64,000 nt of DNA, from assembly GCA_045807125.1 (NCBI GenBank), contig JBJMHZ010000005.1, positions 62,001 to 126,000 on the forward strand, written 5' to 3'. The first letter of the stretch is position 1, and each line of letters opens with the position of its first letter. Positions 32,420 to 40,093 of the stretch are shown here, piece by piece. The notes under the pieces are model-generated. The model ran no database searches, was not told the DNA's origin, and saw only the letters and a program-made list of their open reading frames with translations. The translations under genes were made by a program, and so were the position numbers. Source of the stretch: JBJMHZ01 sp045807125. Lineage in GTDB: Bacteria > Actinomycetota > Actinomycetes > JAWWOL01.

Positions 32420-33073
32420 GTGTCGCTGGTTCGAGTCCACAACTTCGCGATCTCGCTCGATGGTTTCGGTACCGGCGAAGGGCAAAGCTTCGAAACCCCC
32501 TTCGGGCACGCCGGCCACAGGCTGCACGAGTGGTTCTTTCCGACGCAGGCTTTCCGTGCCCAGCAAGGGCAGCCGGGCGGAAGCAGTGGCGTCGACAATG
32601 CCTTCGCCAGCCAGTGGGGACCTGGTATCGGCGCGGAGATCATGGGGCGAAACAAGTTCGGGTACCAGCGCGGGCCCTGGGCAGACGAGGAGTGGCAGGG
32701 CTGGTGGGGCGACAACCCGCCGTTCCATACGCCCGTCGTGGTGCTCACTCATCACGCCAGGCCCGCGCTCGAGATGCAGGGCGGCACGACTTTCCACTTC
32801 GTCGACAAGGGCCCTGCCGACGCTCTTGACCTGGCGCACGAGCTGGCTGGTGATCTTGACGTGCGCATCGGCGGAGGAGTATCGACAGTCCGCCAGTTCC
32901 TCGCCGCCGACCTGATCGACCAGATGCACATCGCAGTCGTACCGATCGTCCTCGGACGCGGAGAACGGCTATGGGACGGGCTCGACGACCTCGATCGCCG
33001 CTTCGACATCGAGGCGGTCAGTTCACCGAGCGGCGTCACCCATCTCACGTTCACGCGCCCATCAGCGGACTAA
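32420..33073 (+). CDS. Dihydrofolate-reductase/RibD C-terminal family protein
   Basis: A 217-residue protein of the RibD-C/DHFR-like reductase superfamily common in actinomycetes. HNFAISLDGF at the N-terminus, EIMGRNKFGYQ, PVVVLTHHARPALEM, and DVRIGGGVSTVRQFLAADLID with the NADPH-loop GGG are typical. Substrates of these proteins are mostly unknown. GTG 32420 is four bases after GGAGG; GTG 32396 is an alternative. It is separated from the NRPS-type operon by 150 bp and looks like an ordinary monocistronic gene rather than part of the pathway. Confidence 0.78.
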   Translation: MSLVRVHNFAISLDGFGTGEGQSFETPFGHAGHRLHEWFFPTQAFRAQQGQPGGSSGVDNAFASQWGPGIGAEIMGRNKFGYQRGPWADEEWQGWWGDNPPFHTPVVVLTHHARPALEMQGGTTFHFVDKGPADALDLAHELAGDLDVRIGGGVSTVRQFLAADLIDQMHIAVVPIVLGRGERLWDGLDDLDRRFDIEAVSSPSGVTHLTFTRPSAD

Positions 33074-33198
33074 GTGATCGGGAGTCAGTCCTCGAATCCG
33101 ACCGGACGGCACCTACCGTCGCAGCCGGGAAACGCGCAGCCGTCGCCGCGCCGGGCCCCCACGGAAGGCTGAGGAGCTTCCGCGCCCGCCGGCCGGCT

Positions 33199-33786
33199 TC
33201 AACGACCAACCGCCTGTCGGGCCGCAGCCTCGATCCGAGCCCGGTGACTGGCCCACTCCTCCGGCGTCCGATCCGACAGGCTCGGATCGCCGGGCCGGCG
33301 GCCGCTCATGCCGTCGATGAGCTCCCTGATGACGTCCGCGTGGCCGGCATGCCGCGCGATCTCGACGCACACGTGCAGCAGGACCGTACGGAGGGTCGCG
33401 CGCCCGTGCTCGGCGGGCCACCATGGGACCTCGCCGGTCGCGTCGAGCGGGAGCGCTTCGATGGTCGCGTCGCTGTGCGCCGCGGCGAACCGGTGCAGCT
33501 CCACCAGGTCCTCACGCGTCTCGCCGGGCGCGACCCAGAGATCGGCGTCCGGCTCGGCGCCATCAGCCAACCACGGCAACTCGCGGCCGCTGGGACGCCC
33601 GAACACGTCGCCGAAGTATCCGAGCTCGACGCTCGCTACGTGCTTCACCAGGCCGAGCAGATTGGTGCCGGTCGCTGTCATTGGCCGGCGGATGTCGTAG
33701 TCATCGAGCCCGTCGAGCTTGCTGAGCAAGTCGCGGCGCTGAACGCGCAAGTAGCGCAGCAGTATCTGCTTCTCGTCCACGCCCAC
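33199..33786 (-). CDS. DinB-family (DUF664-type) putative metal-dependent hydrolase
   Basis: A 195-residue DinB/mycothiol-transferase-like four-helix-bundle protein. KQILLRYLRVQRRDLLSKL opens helix 1. Candidate metal ligands are His in LVKHVASVELGYFGDVFGR, an internal HRFAAAHSDATIE and a late HVCVEIARHAGHADVIRE with the His-x3-His arrangement. Members act in thiol transfer or stress responses, with function usually untested. GTG 33786 (or 33780) begins the conserved domain; a longer frame to 33864 exists without a clear ribosome-binding site. Convergent with the reductase gene. Confidence 0.75.
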   Translation of the reverse strand: MGVDEKQILLRYLRVQRRDLLSKLDGLDDYDIRRPMTATGTNLLGLVKHVASVELGYFGDVFGRPSGRELPWLADGAEPDADLWVAPGETREDLVELHRFAAAHSDATIEALPLDATGEVPWWPAEHGRATLRTVLLHVCVEIARHAGHADVIRELIDGMSGRRPGDPSLSDRTPEEWASHRARIEAAARQAVGR

Positions 33787-33944
33787 ACTATGCACCGCCG
33801 CGGGACTGGTGATAGCGCCTTGTCGCCACCTCGACGGTTCTCGACGTCGCCGGCTCGCCACCACGCAGCTTCGCGCAGTGGGCTACCGACAATGAGCACG
33901 CATTCTCGGCCTGAGAACGCGGTGCTCGTCAACGGCACTACCGG

Positions 33945-34062
33945 ATGGACCACGTCGGCGTCGTGGTCGAGGATCTGGCGGCCGCTCTCGCGCTCTTCGT
34001 CGAACTGGGACCTCCGCGGCCCCGACGGCATCGTCATCGGGCTGGTCGAAGAGCCCCGCTGA
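33945..34062 (+). pseudogene. Remnant of a glyoxalase/VOC-family gene with internal deletion
   Basis: ATG 33945 opens with MDHVGVVVEDLAAALALFVE, the standard first beta-alpha unit of a VOC (glyoxalase/bleomycin-resistance) protein. About 65 bases later, in another frame, comes LRGPDGIVIGLVEE and a stop at 34060-34062, the standard last strand of the same fold. The central ~80 residues are missing and the two ends are joined out of frame, so this is a deletion remnant, not a functional gene. It has no obvious partner nearby. Confidence 0.72.
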
Positions 34063-34311
34063 ACGACGCTCCGAGCATCGGCATCACCGCGTGACGGCCC
34101 CGCTCGGCAGGCGGCGGCGCTCCGCTGCCTTCAGGCGCCCGCCCTGCGGGGCACGCGCGGGGCGTCAAGGGGAGATCGTCCCCGTCCGTCGCCGACCCGG
34201 GACCTTCGGTGACCCAGGACCCCACCGGACAGGGACCAAGGTCGGTGGGAGCGCGCGGCAGGATCCGGCACCGTTGACGACGTCGAGATGAGATCGCGAA
34301 CGACAAGGACC

Positions 34312-34329
34312 GACCACCGTGGTGTGGTC
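34312..34329. promoter_or_regulatory. Inverted repeat 20 bp before a membrane-protein gene
   Basis: GACCAC-N6-GTGGTC (34312-34329), with the inner ACCAC-C-GTGGT also palindromic, lies just upstream of ATG 34350. It could be an operator or an RNA hairpin that affects the start region. TTGACG at 34274-34279 may be a -35 box, with no clear -10. Confidence 0.35.
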
Positions 34330-34349
34330 ACGGCCGAGGGAGTGACGTC

Positions 34350-34934
34350 ATGCGTCGCAGGACATTGGACATCATCGCCAGCGCGGGTGGGATGATCCTC
34401 ACGATCGTGCTGCTGGTCGCCGGCTCGTTGGCGCTCTGGGCCTACAGCTTCGCCAACTCCAACGTGCACGACCAGCTCGCCGCGCAGAAGATCTTCGTCC
34501 CGCCGGCCGGCAGCCAGGCGCTGGCCAGCCCGGAGATCGGCCCGTACCTGAACAAGTACGCCGGCCAGCAGCTCACCAACGGCGCGCAGGCCGAGGCCTA
34601 CGCCAACCACTTCATCGCGGTGCACCTGAAGGAGATCGGCGGCGGGCAGACCTACGCGCAGCTCTCGGCGAAGTCACTGGCCAACCCGAGCGATGCGAAG
34701 CTGGCCGGGCAGGTGGCCACCATGTTCAAGGGCGAGACGCTGCGCGGGCTGCTGCTCAACGCCTACGCGTTCTGGAAGATCGGCCAGATCGCCCTGGTCG
34801 CCGCCATCGTCAGCTTCGTCCTCGCCGGCGTGATGCTGGTGCTGACCATCCTGGGCCTCGTCCACCTGCGCCGGGTCCGTCCCGAGGAGGAGTTCCTGGC
34901 CCCGCGCAACCAGGGGCTGCAGACCACCACCTGA
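34350..34934 (+). CDS. Two-helix membrane protein, conserved in actinomycetes
   Basis: A 194-residue integral membrane protein. There is a helix near the N-terminus (GMILTIVLLVAGSLALWAYSF), an extracytoplasmic middle domain of about 100 residues with Gln/Ala-rich helices, and a second helix (LVAAIVSFVLAGVMLVLTIL) ending in a short basic cytoplasmic tail. It resembles uncharacterised actinobacterial membrane proteins. It is monocistronic, followed by a strong terminator, and not linked to the biosynthetic genes on either side. Confidence 0.7.
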   Translation: MRRRTLDIIASAGGMILTIVLLVAGSLALWAYSFANSNVHDQLAAQKIFVPPAGSQALASPEIGPYLNKYAGQQLTNGAQAEAYANHFIAVHLKEIGGGQTYAQLSAKSLANPSDAKLAGQVATMFKGETLRGLLLNAYAFWKIGQIALVAAIVSFVLAGVMLVLTILGLVHLRRVRPEEEFLAPRNQGLQTTT

Positions 34935-34944
34935 TCCTCACCCG

Positions 34945-34982
34945 CCAGCGGCCCGGTCCCACCCCAGGGACCGGGCCGCTGG
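34945..34982 (+). terminator. Perfect 16-bp hairpin terminator
   Basis: A 16-bp perfect GC-rich stem (34945-34960 with 34967-34982) and six-base loop, 10 bp after the stop at 34934. It insulates the membrane-protein gene from the second N-N sub-cluster. Confidence 0.85.
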
Positions 34983-35032
34983 CCGTCCGGGACGCTCGGG
35001 GCCGGGCCGGCGGCGAACTGGTCGGGCCTGGC

Positions 35033-35039
35033 TGTATCA
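35033..35039 (+). promoter_or_regulatory. TGTATCA element, copy 1
   Basis: TGTATCA lies 84 bp before ATG 35124. The same A/T-rich heptamer occurs at 36401 and 43352 at similar distances from transcription-unit starts of this sub-cluster, suggesting a shared promoter or activator site. Confidence 0.4.
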
Positions 35040-35123
35040 ACTCCGCCTCCCCATCTCCTCCCCCACCACAGAGCCATCGCTGAACGCCGAGCGAGGGCGG
35101 TTCCGGCATGAGTGGGAGTACGG

Positions 35124-36431
35124 ATGGCGAATCGAGAAGTCGAGCTCCTCGCGGTGGGCGCAGGCCCGTCGAACCTCGGGCTCGCGGTGGCGCTGGAGGA
35201 GCTCGCCCCTGATCTCGCGGAGAGCTCGCTCGTCATCGATCGCAACCCGACGATCGAGTGGCAACAGGGGATGCTGCTGCCGTGGGCCAAGAGCCAGGTG
35301 TCGTTCCTCAAGGACCTGGTGACCCAGCGCAACCCACGCAGCAGGTTCTCCTTCCTCAGCCACTTGAAGGCGACGGGGCGGCTCGACGACTTCGTCAACA
35401 TGAGCAGCTACCTGCCCTACCGCGTCGAGATCGCCGAGTACCTGCGGTGGGTGGCGCGCTCCCTCGCCAAGGTGCGGATCGAGCTGGGCCGCGAGGTCGT
35501 CTCGATCGCCCCGCAGTGGGACGCGCTCGGCGTGCTGTCCGGCTGGCTGACGACGCTCGCCGACGGCTCCACGATCACCAGCCGCTTCCTCGTCCTCGGC
35601 ATCGGGCGCGACCCTTACGTACCACCCGTGCTGCAGGGCCTGCCGCACGGCCGGGTGGTGCACAGCAGCTCGTACGCCCCGCACATCGCGACCCTCTCGC
35701 GGGAGGTGCCGTACCGGGTCGCGGTGGTCGGCAGCTCGCAGAGCGCGGCGGAGATCGTCTGGGCGCTGCGCACCGACCTGCCCGACGCCGACGTCGCATG
35801 GGTCATGCGCCGGATCGCCCTTGCCGCCGACCCGTCGACCAAGTTCACCAACGAGCTCTACTACAACTCGTGCGTCGACCAGTTCTACGAGTACAGCCCT
35901 GAGGCGCGGGAGCGCATCCTGCGCGAGATGTACGGCACCAACTACGCCTGCGTCACGCCGGCGATGGCGGAGATGCTCTACGCGGACACCTACCTCGACC
36001 GGATCCGCGATCGGACCAGCCGGCGGATCATCACCGCGGTCGACATCACCGGCGCGAGCGTGGTGTCGGACGAGGTCGTGCTCGAGCTCACCGACCGGCG
36101 GACCGGCACGGTCAGCGAGCTGCACCGCGACCTGGTGCTGCTCGGCACCGGCTTCTCCACCGAGCCGCCCCGCCTCCTGCGCCGGCTGACCGACGAGATC
36201 GGCCTGGAGCGGGTCGACGTGACGCGCAACTACCGGCTGGCCATCGACCAGCCGGCCGAGGCGGCCTGCTACCTGCAGGGCGTCAACGAGACCACGCACG
36301 GCATCGCTGACTCGCTGCTCAGCGTGCTCGCGCACCGGGCGGACGAGATCACCAGGGACATCCTGGCGCTCCGGTCGGGCTCCCCCTTCGCCGAGCCCGC
36401 TGTATCACCGGCGGTCCCTCACCAGCTCTGA
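35124..36431 (+). CDS. Ornithine/lysine N-hydroxylase (flavin monooxygenase, copy 2)
   Basis: A 435-residue N-hydroxylating flavoprotein of the SidA/PvdA/KtzI type. FAD motif GAGPSN (residues 12-17), WQQGMLLPWAKSQVSFLKDL, NADPH motif VVGSSQSAAE and the late LVLLGTGF are seen. The NADPH loop has GSSQS where relatives have GGGQS. The C-terminal CYLQGVNETTHGIADSLLS is typical of ornithine N5-hydroxylases. It shares this N-terminal block with copies 3 and 4 and differs from copy 1. ATG 35124 follows GGGAG; GTG 35112 is less likely. It probably supplies the N-hydroxy diamino acid for the second cupin/MetRS-like pair encoded 3 kb downstream. Ornithine versus lysine cannot be settled here. Confidence 0.84.
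   Translation: MANREVELLAVGAGPSNLGLAVALEELAPDLAESSLVIDRNPTIEWQQGMLLPWAKSQVSFLKDLVTQRNPRSRFSFLSHLKATGRLDDFVNMSSYLPYRVEIAEYLRWVARSLAKVRIELGREVVSIAPQWDALGVLSGWLTTLADGSTITSRFLVLGIGRDPYVPPVLQGLPHGRVVHSSSYAPHIATLSREVPYRVAVVGSSQSAAEIVWALRTDLPDADVAWVMRRIALAADPSTKFTNELYYNSCVDQFYEYSPEARERILREMYGTNYACVTPAMAEMLYADTYLDRIRDRTSRRIITAVDITGASVVSDEVVLELTDRRTGTVSELHRDLVLLGTGFSTEPPRLLRRLTDEIGLERVDVTRNYRLAIDQPAEAACYLQGVNETTHGIADSLLSVLAHRADEITRDILALRSGSPFAEPAVSPAVPHQL
36401..36407 (+). promoter_or_regulatory. TGTATCA element, copy 2
   Basis: This copy lies inside the 3' end of the N-hydroxylase gene and 94 bp before ATG 36502. GGTCCCTCA follows closely; the same nonamer occurs just before copy 3 at 43352. Confidence 0.4.
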
Positions 36432-36501
36432 ACGCGGTGCAGGCCCCTGCGAGATCCAGCCGGGCCGAGGCAGGCGCAGCCCGATCACCGGAGGAGAGTT
36501 G

Positions 36502-38058
36502 ATGGCAACGCTGCAAGGGGAGCTGCAAGGGGATCGGACTCCTCTTTCCGACCGGCGCGAGCAGGCGTTCGCCGAGCTGCGGGCCGCCATGCCCGAGGTC
36601 AACTTCGCGGCGGCGCTCCGGTGCGCCGTCCGGCTCCGCGATGCCCTGCCGCACCCGCACCGCCTCGAGGACAACCTGGTGCTGGTGGCCTTCGGCGGCG
36701 GCAAGGACAGCGCCTACATGACGGCGTTCGTGCGCGCGATGCAGCTCATGCTGCACCGCATCCACGACACCACCTTCCGGATGCGGGTCGCGAGCATGCG
36801 GCACGCCGGGATGCCGCGGCCAGTCATGGAGAACATCGACCGCGTCTACCGCGCGCTGCACCTGCACGAGGACCCCGACTGCGAGCTGCTGCTGATCGAC
36901 GGCGACGAGGTGTCGACGTTCGACGTGGACTCGCCTCAGCGCGACCACGTGGTCCGGCGCAACCGGCTCGACATCCTGATGACCGGCCATCGAACGTTCG
37001 CCGACGGACGCCCCACGTTCTGCAACGCCTGCAACTTCAGCGTCGCCAACTCGTTCGGCCTGGCCGCGTCGCACGGCGGAGGTGCGGACGTCATCATCAC
37101 CGGCGACTCGGAGAACGAGCAGAACCAGTACGCGCGGTGGATCACCCGGCTCGGCCGGCGCCTCGCACCGGCGGCGAGGGGCGCCGACAGGGGCACCACG
37201 ATCGTCCGCATCCTGTCGGACGTCGACCGGATCGCCCAGTCGTACTTCGCCGACATCCACGGTGGCGATGCGACCGCGCTCGCGGAGCGGCACGTCGCCT
37301 CGGCCGTCCCCGCGCACCTGAGGTTCTTCTCCATCTACGAGGACACGCACTACGAGGCCGGCGACCACATGGAGATGCTGACCGGCTTCCTCGGCTTCGA
37401 GTTCGACGACGTCGCCTTCAGCTTCACCGAGTCGGACTGCGGCAACCCGGCGCTGATGGCGCACCTTCGCGGGCTCAAGTGCGAGCGGGTGTTCGGCCGG
37501 CCCTACGAGGAGGGGCTGGCCGAGTACGTCGACTTCGCCCTCGGGCTCATGCGCAAGAAGCACATTCCAGAGCCCCTCATCGAGCAGATGCGGGCGCGGT
37601 ACGCCGGCTCGGACGCGGTGTCGCGGATGCGGCAGGCGGCCGACGAGTACGCGCTGGAGACCTTCGGCCTGACCGAGGAGCAGCTCGTCTGCATGGTGCA
37701 CTCGCCCTTCGCCGGCGAGGGCGCCGGGCTCGAGGAGCTCCTCGCCCGCGAGCACCCGGCCCTGGCCGAGCGCGCCGTCGAGATCCATGCGCTCCTCGCC
37801 GCCCCGGCGAGCGACCAGGCGAACGACGCCAGCGCGAACGAGGCGGCGAAGCTCGCGAACGAGCTGGAGCGCATCAGCGGGCTGGAGCTCGCGCAGCTAC
37901 GGGTGCTCTACCGCAGCCCGCTGCACCGCCCGACGAGCGATGGTCGTGGCGCCGGCGTCATCGACGCCGTGCTCGCCGACGACCCGCACAAGGCGGTCAT
38001 CACCACCCGCCACGCCCCCACCGGTCCGGACATGCTCGAGCAGATATCGGGGAGATGA
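36502..38058 (+). CDS. PP-loop (N-type) ATP pyrophosphatase of unknown substrate
   Basis: A 518-residue adenine-nucleotide-alpha-hydrolase-fold protein. FGGGKDS (64-70) is a variant of the SGGxDS pyrophosphate loop and CNAC (Cys174, Cys177) suggests a metal or sulfur site as in tRNA-thiolation enzymes. VIITGDSENEQNQYARW is the next nucleotide-contact region. Such enzymes adenylate a carbonyl or carboxyl group before attack by N or S. The family is broad, and no characterised close relative is recognised; the C-terminal 90 residues are Ala/Glu-rich. GGAGGAG precedes ATG 36502. It is coupled to the cupin/MetRS-like genes and could activate a carboxylate or amide for hydrazine or thio transfer. 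Confidence 0.72.
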   Translation: MATLQGELQGDRTPLSDRREQAFAELRAAMPEVNFAAALRCAVRLRDALPHPHRLEDNLVLVAFGGGKDSAYMTAFVRAMQLMLHRIHDTTFRMRVASMRHAGMPRPVMENIDRVYRALHLHEDPDCELLLIDGDEVSTFDVDSPQRDHVVRRNRLDILMTGHRTFADGRPTFCNACNFSVANSFGLAASHGGGADVIITGDSENEQNQYARWITRLGRRLAPAARGADRGTTIVRILSDVDRIAQSYFADIHGGDATALAERHVASAVPAHLRFFSIYEDTHYEAGDHMEMLTGFLGFEFDDVAFSFTESDCGNPALMAHLRGLKCERVFGRPYEEGLAEYVDFALGLMRKKHIPEPLIEQMRARYAGSDAVSRMRQAADEYALETFGLTEEQLVCMVHSPFAGEGAGLEELLAREHPALAERAVEIHALLAAPASDQANDASANEAAKLANELERISGLELAQLRVLYRSPLHRPTSDGRGAGVIDAVLADDPHKAVITTRHAPTGPDMLEQISGR

Positions 38059-38060
38059 AC

Positions 38061-38459
38061 ATGGGAGTAGAGGTCGTCCGCTTCGCCCAGGACCGGCTCA
38101 AGCCGGAGTACGGGCTCGTCGCCCAGCGGCTGCAGCCGTGGGCGGTGCTGAACGCGCCGTTCGAGAGCGCGTGGGCCGTGGTCAAGCCGCACACCGAGTC
38201 GGTCCTGCACTCGCACCACGAGCACGAGATCTTCGTCGCCGTCGGCGGCGAGGCCGTCATCGAGTGCGAGGGCGAGCGGACCCCCTTCGGACGGGGCGAC
38301 GTCGCGTTCTTCAAGCCGGGGCTGCGTCACCACATCCTCAACGAGAGCGACGCCGATTTCGAGTTCTACAGCATCTGGTGGGACGAGGAGATGGCCGGCA
38401 ACTACATCTCCCGCAATCGCCAAGAGGCCGGCCAGGAAGCGCAGGAGGCGCTCGCATGA
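38061..38459 (+). CDS. Cupin subunit of a second split hydrazine synthetase
   Basis: A 132-residue single-domain cupin with motif 1 HSHHEHEIFVAVGGE (His50, His52, His53, Glu56) and motif 2 PGLRHHILN (His90/91), a fuller metal-binding set than the cupin at 9675. ATG 38061 is chosen over ATG 38055 because GGGGAG ends at 38054, six bases before it. The MetRS-like gene begins within its stop codon (ATGATG), reproducing the cupin-then-MetRS order of fused hydrazine synthetases. It probably catalyses the rearrangement step of N-N bond formation on an N-hydroxylated diamino acid made by the hydroxylase at 35124. Confidence 0.8.
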   Translation: MGVEVVRFAQDRLKPEYGLVAQRLQPWAVLNAPFESAWAVVKPHTESVLHSHHEHEIFVAVGGEAVIECEGERTPFGRGDVAFFKPGLRHHILNESDADFEFYSIWWDEEMAGNYISRNRQEAGQEAQEALA

Positions 38460-40093
38460 TGCGACCCCGGCCGTCGGAGGACGATCGTCCCGTCCTCGTG
38501 CTCGGGCCCAACCCGACGCCGAACGGAGGGATGCACCTCGGGCACATGGCCGGCCCGTACCTCGCCGGCGACATCTACGCGCGCTACCAGCGGGCGCGCG
38601 GGCGGAACGTGATCTTCACGACCGGGACCGACGACAGCCAGACCTTCGTGGTGGCGTCGGCGCGCCGGCAGGGCACCTCTCCCGAGGAGCTCTGCCGCAC
38701 GGCGACCGAGGAGATCCGCGAGGCGCTCGTCGCCATCGGCATCTCGTTCGACGGCTTCGGCCCGTTCGACGACACGTACCAGGCGACGGTCCTCGACTTC
38801 TTCCGCACGCTGCACGCGGCCGGCAAGTTCGAGCTGAAGACCGTCAAGATGCCCTACCTGGAGCGCACCGGCGAGTTCCTCGTCGAGGGGCTGATCGAGG
38901 GCGACTGCCCGGTCTGCCTGTCGACCTGCCGCGGCGGCCTGTGCGAGACCTGCTGCCACCCGAACAACTTCGACGAGCTGATCAACCCGCACTCGACGAT
39001 CGACCGCAACGACATCCCCGACGTGCGCGAGGTCAGCATCCTCGTGCTGCCGATGGAGGAGTACCGGGAGCAGCTCACCGCCTACCACGAGGCGTGGGCA
39101 CCGTATCGGCGGCCCCACCTCGTGCAGATGATCCGCGACGTGCTCTCCCGTCCGCTGAAGGACCTGCCCATCACCTACCCGCTCGACTGGGGCATCCCCG
39201 CACCGTTCCCGGAGACTCCCGGGCAGGTGCTCAACGCGTGGCTCGAGCTGATGCCCGCCGGCATGTACACGACCTCGTACGCGGCGCGCAACCTCGGCAT
39301 CGACACGAAGCCGGGCGAGCTGTGGCAGGCCGGCGGCAACCTTCGCTGGGTGCACTTCCTCGGCTTCGACAACGCGTACTTCTTCACCATGACGCACATC
39401 GCGCTGCTGATGGCGCACGGCGACACGTACATGCTGCCGGAGTGGATCTGCACCAACGAGTTCTACGAGCTCGAGAGCGAGAAGTTCTCCACCAGCAAGC
39501 GGCACGTGCTGTCGGTCCAGGACGCGCTCGGTGAGGTGCCGCGCGACGTGCTGCGCCTCTACCTGGCGCTGACCGCGCCAGAGCACCAGCGCACGAACTT
39601 CAGCCGCGCCGGGCTGGAGAAGGTCACCGACGAGCGCCTGCTCGGGCCGTGGAACCAGCTGGCCGGCCGGCTGGGCAAGGCCGTCGCCAACGCGACGAGC
39701 GGCGACGCGCCGCTCCCCGTCTCGGCAGCGGCTCGGAGCCGTGCGGCCACCATGATGGAGCGCTTCGACACCGTCTTCGAGATGCCGTGGTACAGCCCCA
39801 ACCGGTGCGCGGACATGGTCCTCGTGCAGGTCGAGCGGCTCCGGCGGGAGGCTGCGGCGCTCGATGGCCAGGGCATCGACGACGTGCCGGAGGCGTGGGG
39901 CGACGTGCTCCTCCAGGTCAAGGCGCTGCTCGCGCTCAGCTCTCCCATCCTCATCGACCTCGCCGCCGCGGCGACGGAGGCCGGCGCGCTCGACGGACTG
40001 ACCGGCACGCTGGTCCAGGGCGCGTTCGACGTGACCGAGGTCAAGCCCTTCACGCCGCCGCTGCTGCCGTGCGAGCCGGTGAACGTCCCATGA
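38456..40093 (+). CDS. MetRS-like subunit of hydrazine synthetase (copy 2)
   Basis: A 545-residue class I synthetase relative with HLGH (27-30), KFSTSK (343-348) and a zinc-type Cys cluster (C151, C154, C163, C166). Unlike the 468-residue copy at 10073 it keeps a full helical C-terminal domain (about residues 385-540: PWNQLAGRLGKAVA, PVSAAARSRAATMMERF, VERLRREAAALD). A separate 175-residue protein at 57684-58211 resembles exactly this domain. It is predicted to adenylate an amino acid and load it on the N-hydroxyl group. Residues around the amino-acid pocket differ between copies, so different partner amino acids are likely. ATG 38456 or 38459; overlap with the cupin stop. Confidence 0.84.
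   Translation: MMRPRPSEDDRPVLVLGPNPTPNGGMHLGHMAGPYLAGDIYARYQRARGRNVIFTTGTDDSQTFVVASARRQGTSPEELCRTATEEIREALVAIGISFDGFGPFDDTYQATVLDFFRTLHAAGKFELKTVKMPYLERTGEFLVEGLIEGDCPVCLSTCRGGLCETCCHPNNFDELINPHSTIDRNDIPDVREVSILVLPMEEYREQLTAYHEAWAPYRRPHLVQMIRDVLSRPLKDLPITYPLDWGIPAPFPETPGQVLNAWLELMPAGMYTTSYAARNLGIDTKPGELWQAGGNLRWVHFLGFDNAYFFTMTHIALLMAHGDTYMLPEWICTNEFYELESEKFSTSKRHVLSVQDALGEVPRDVLRLYLALTAPEHQRTNFSRAGLEKVTDERLLGPWNQLAGRLGKAVANATSGDAPLPVSAAARSRAATMMERFDTVFEMPWYSPNRCADMVLVQVERLRREAAALDGQGIDDVPEAWGDVLLQVKALLALSSPILIDLAAAATEAGALDGLTGTLVQGAFDVTEVKPFTPPLLPCEPVNVP

Noticed and set aside
32971..34062. Plus-strand 363-residue frame spanning the DinB gene
   Set aside because: Antisense to the DinB-family gene, with only its last 16 codons coinciding with the VOC remnant; not one protein.
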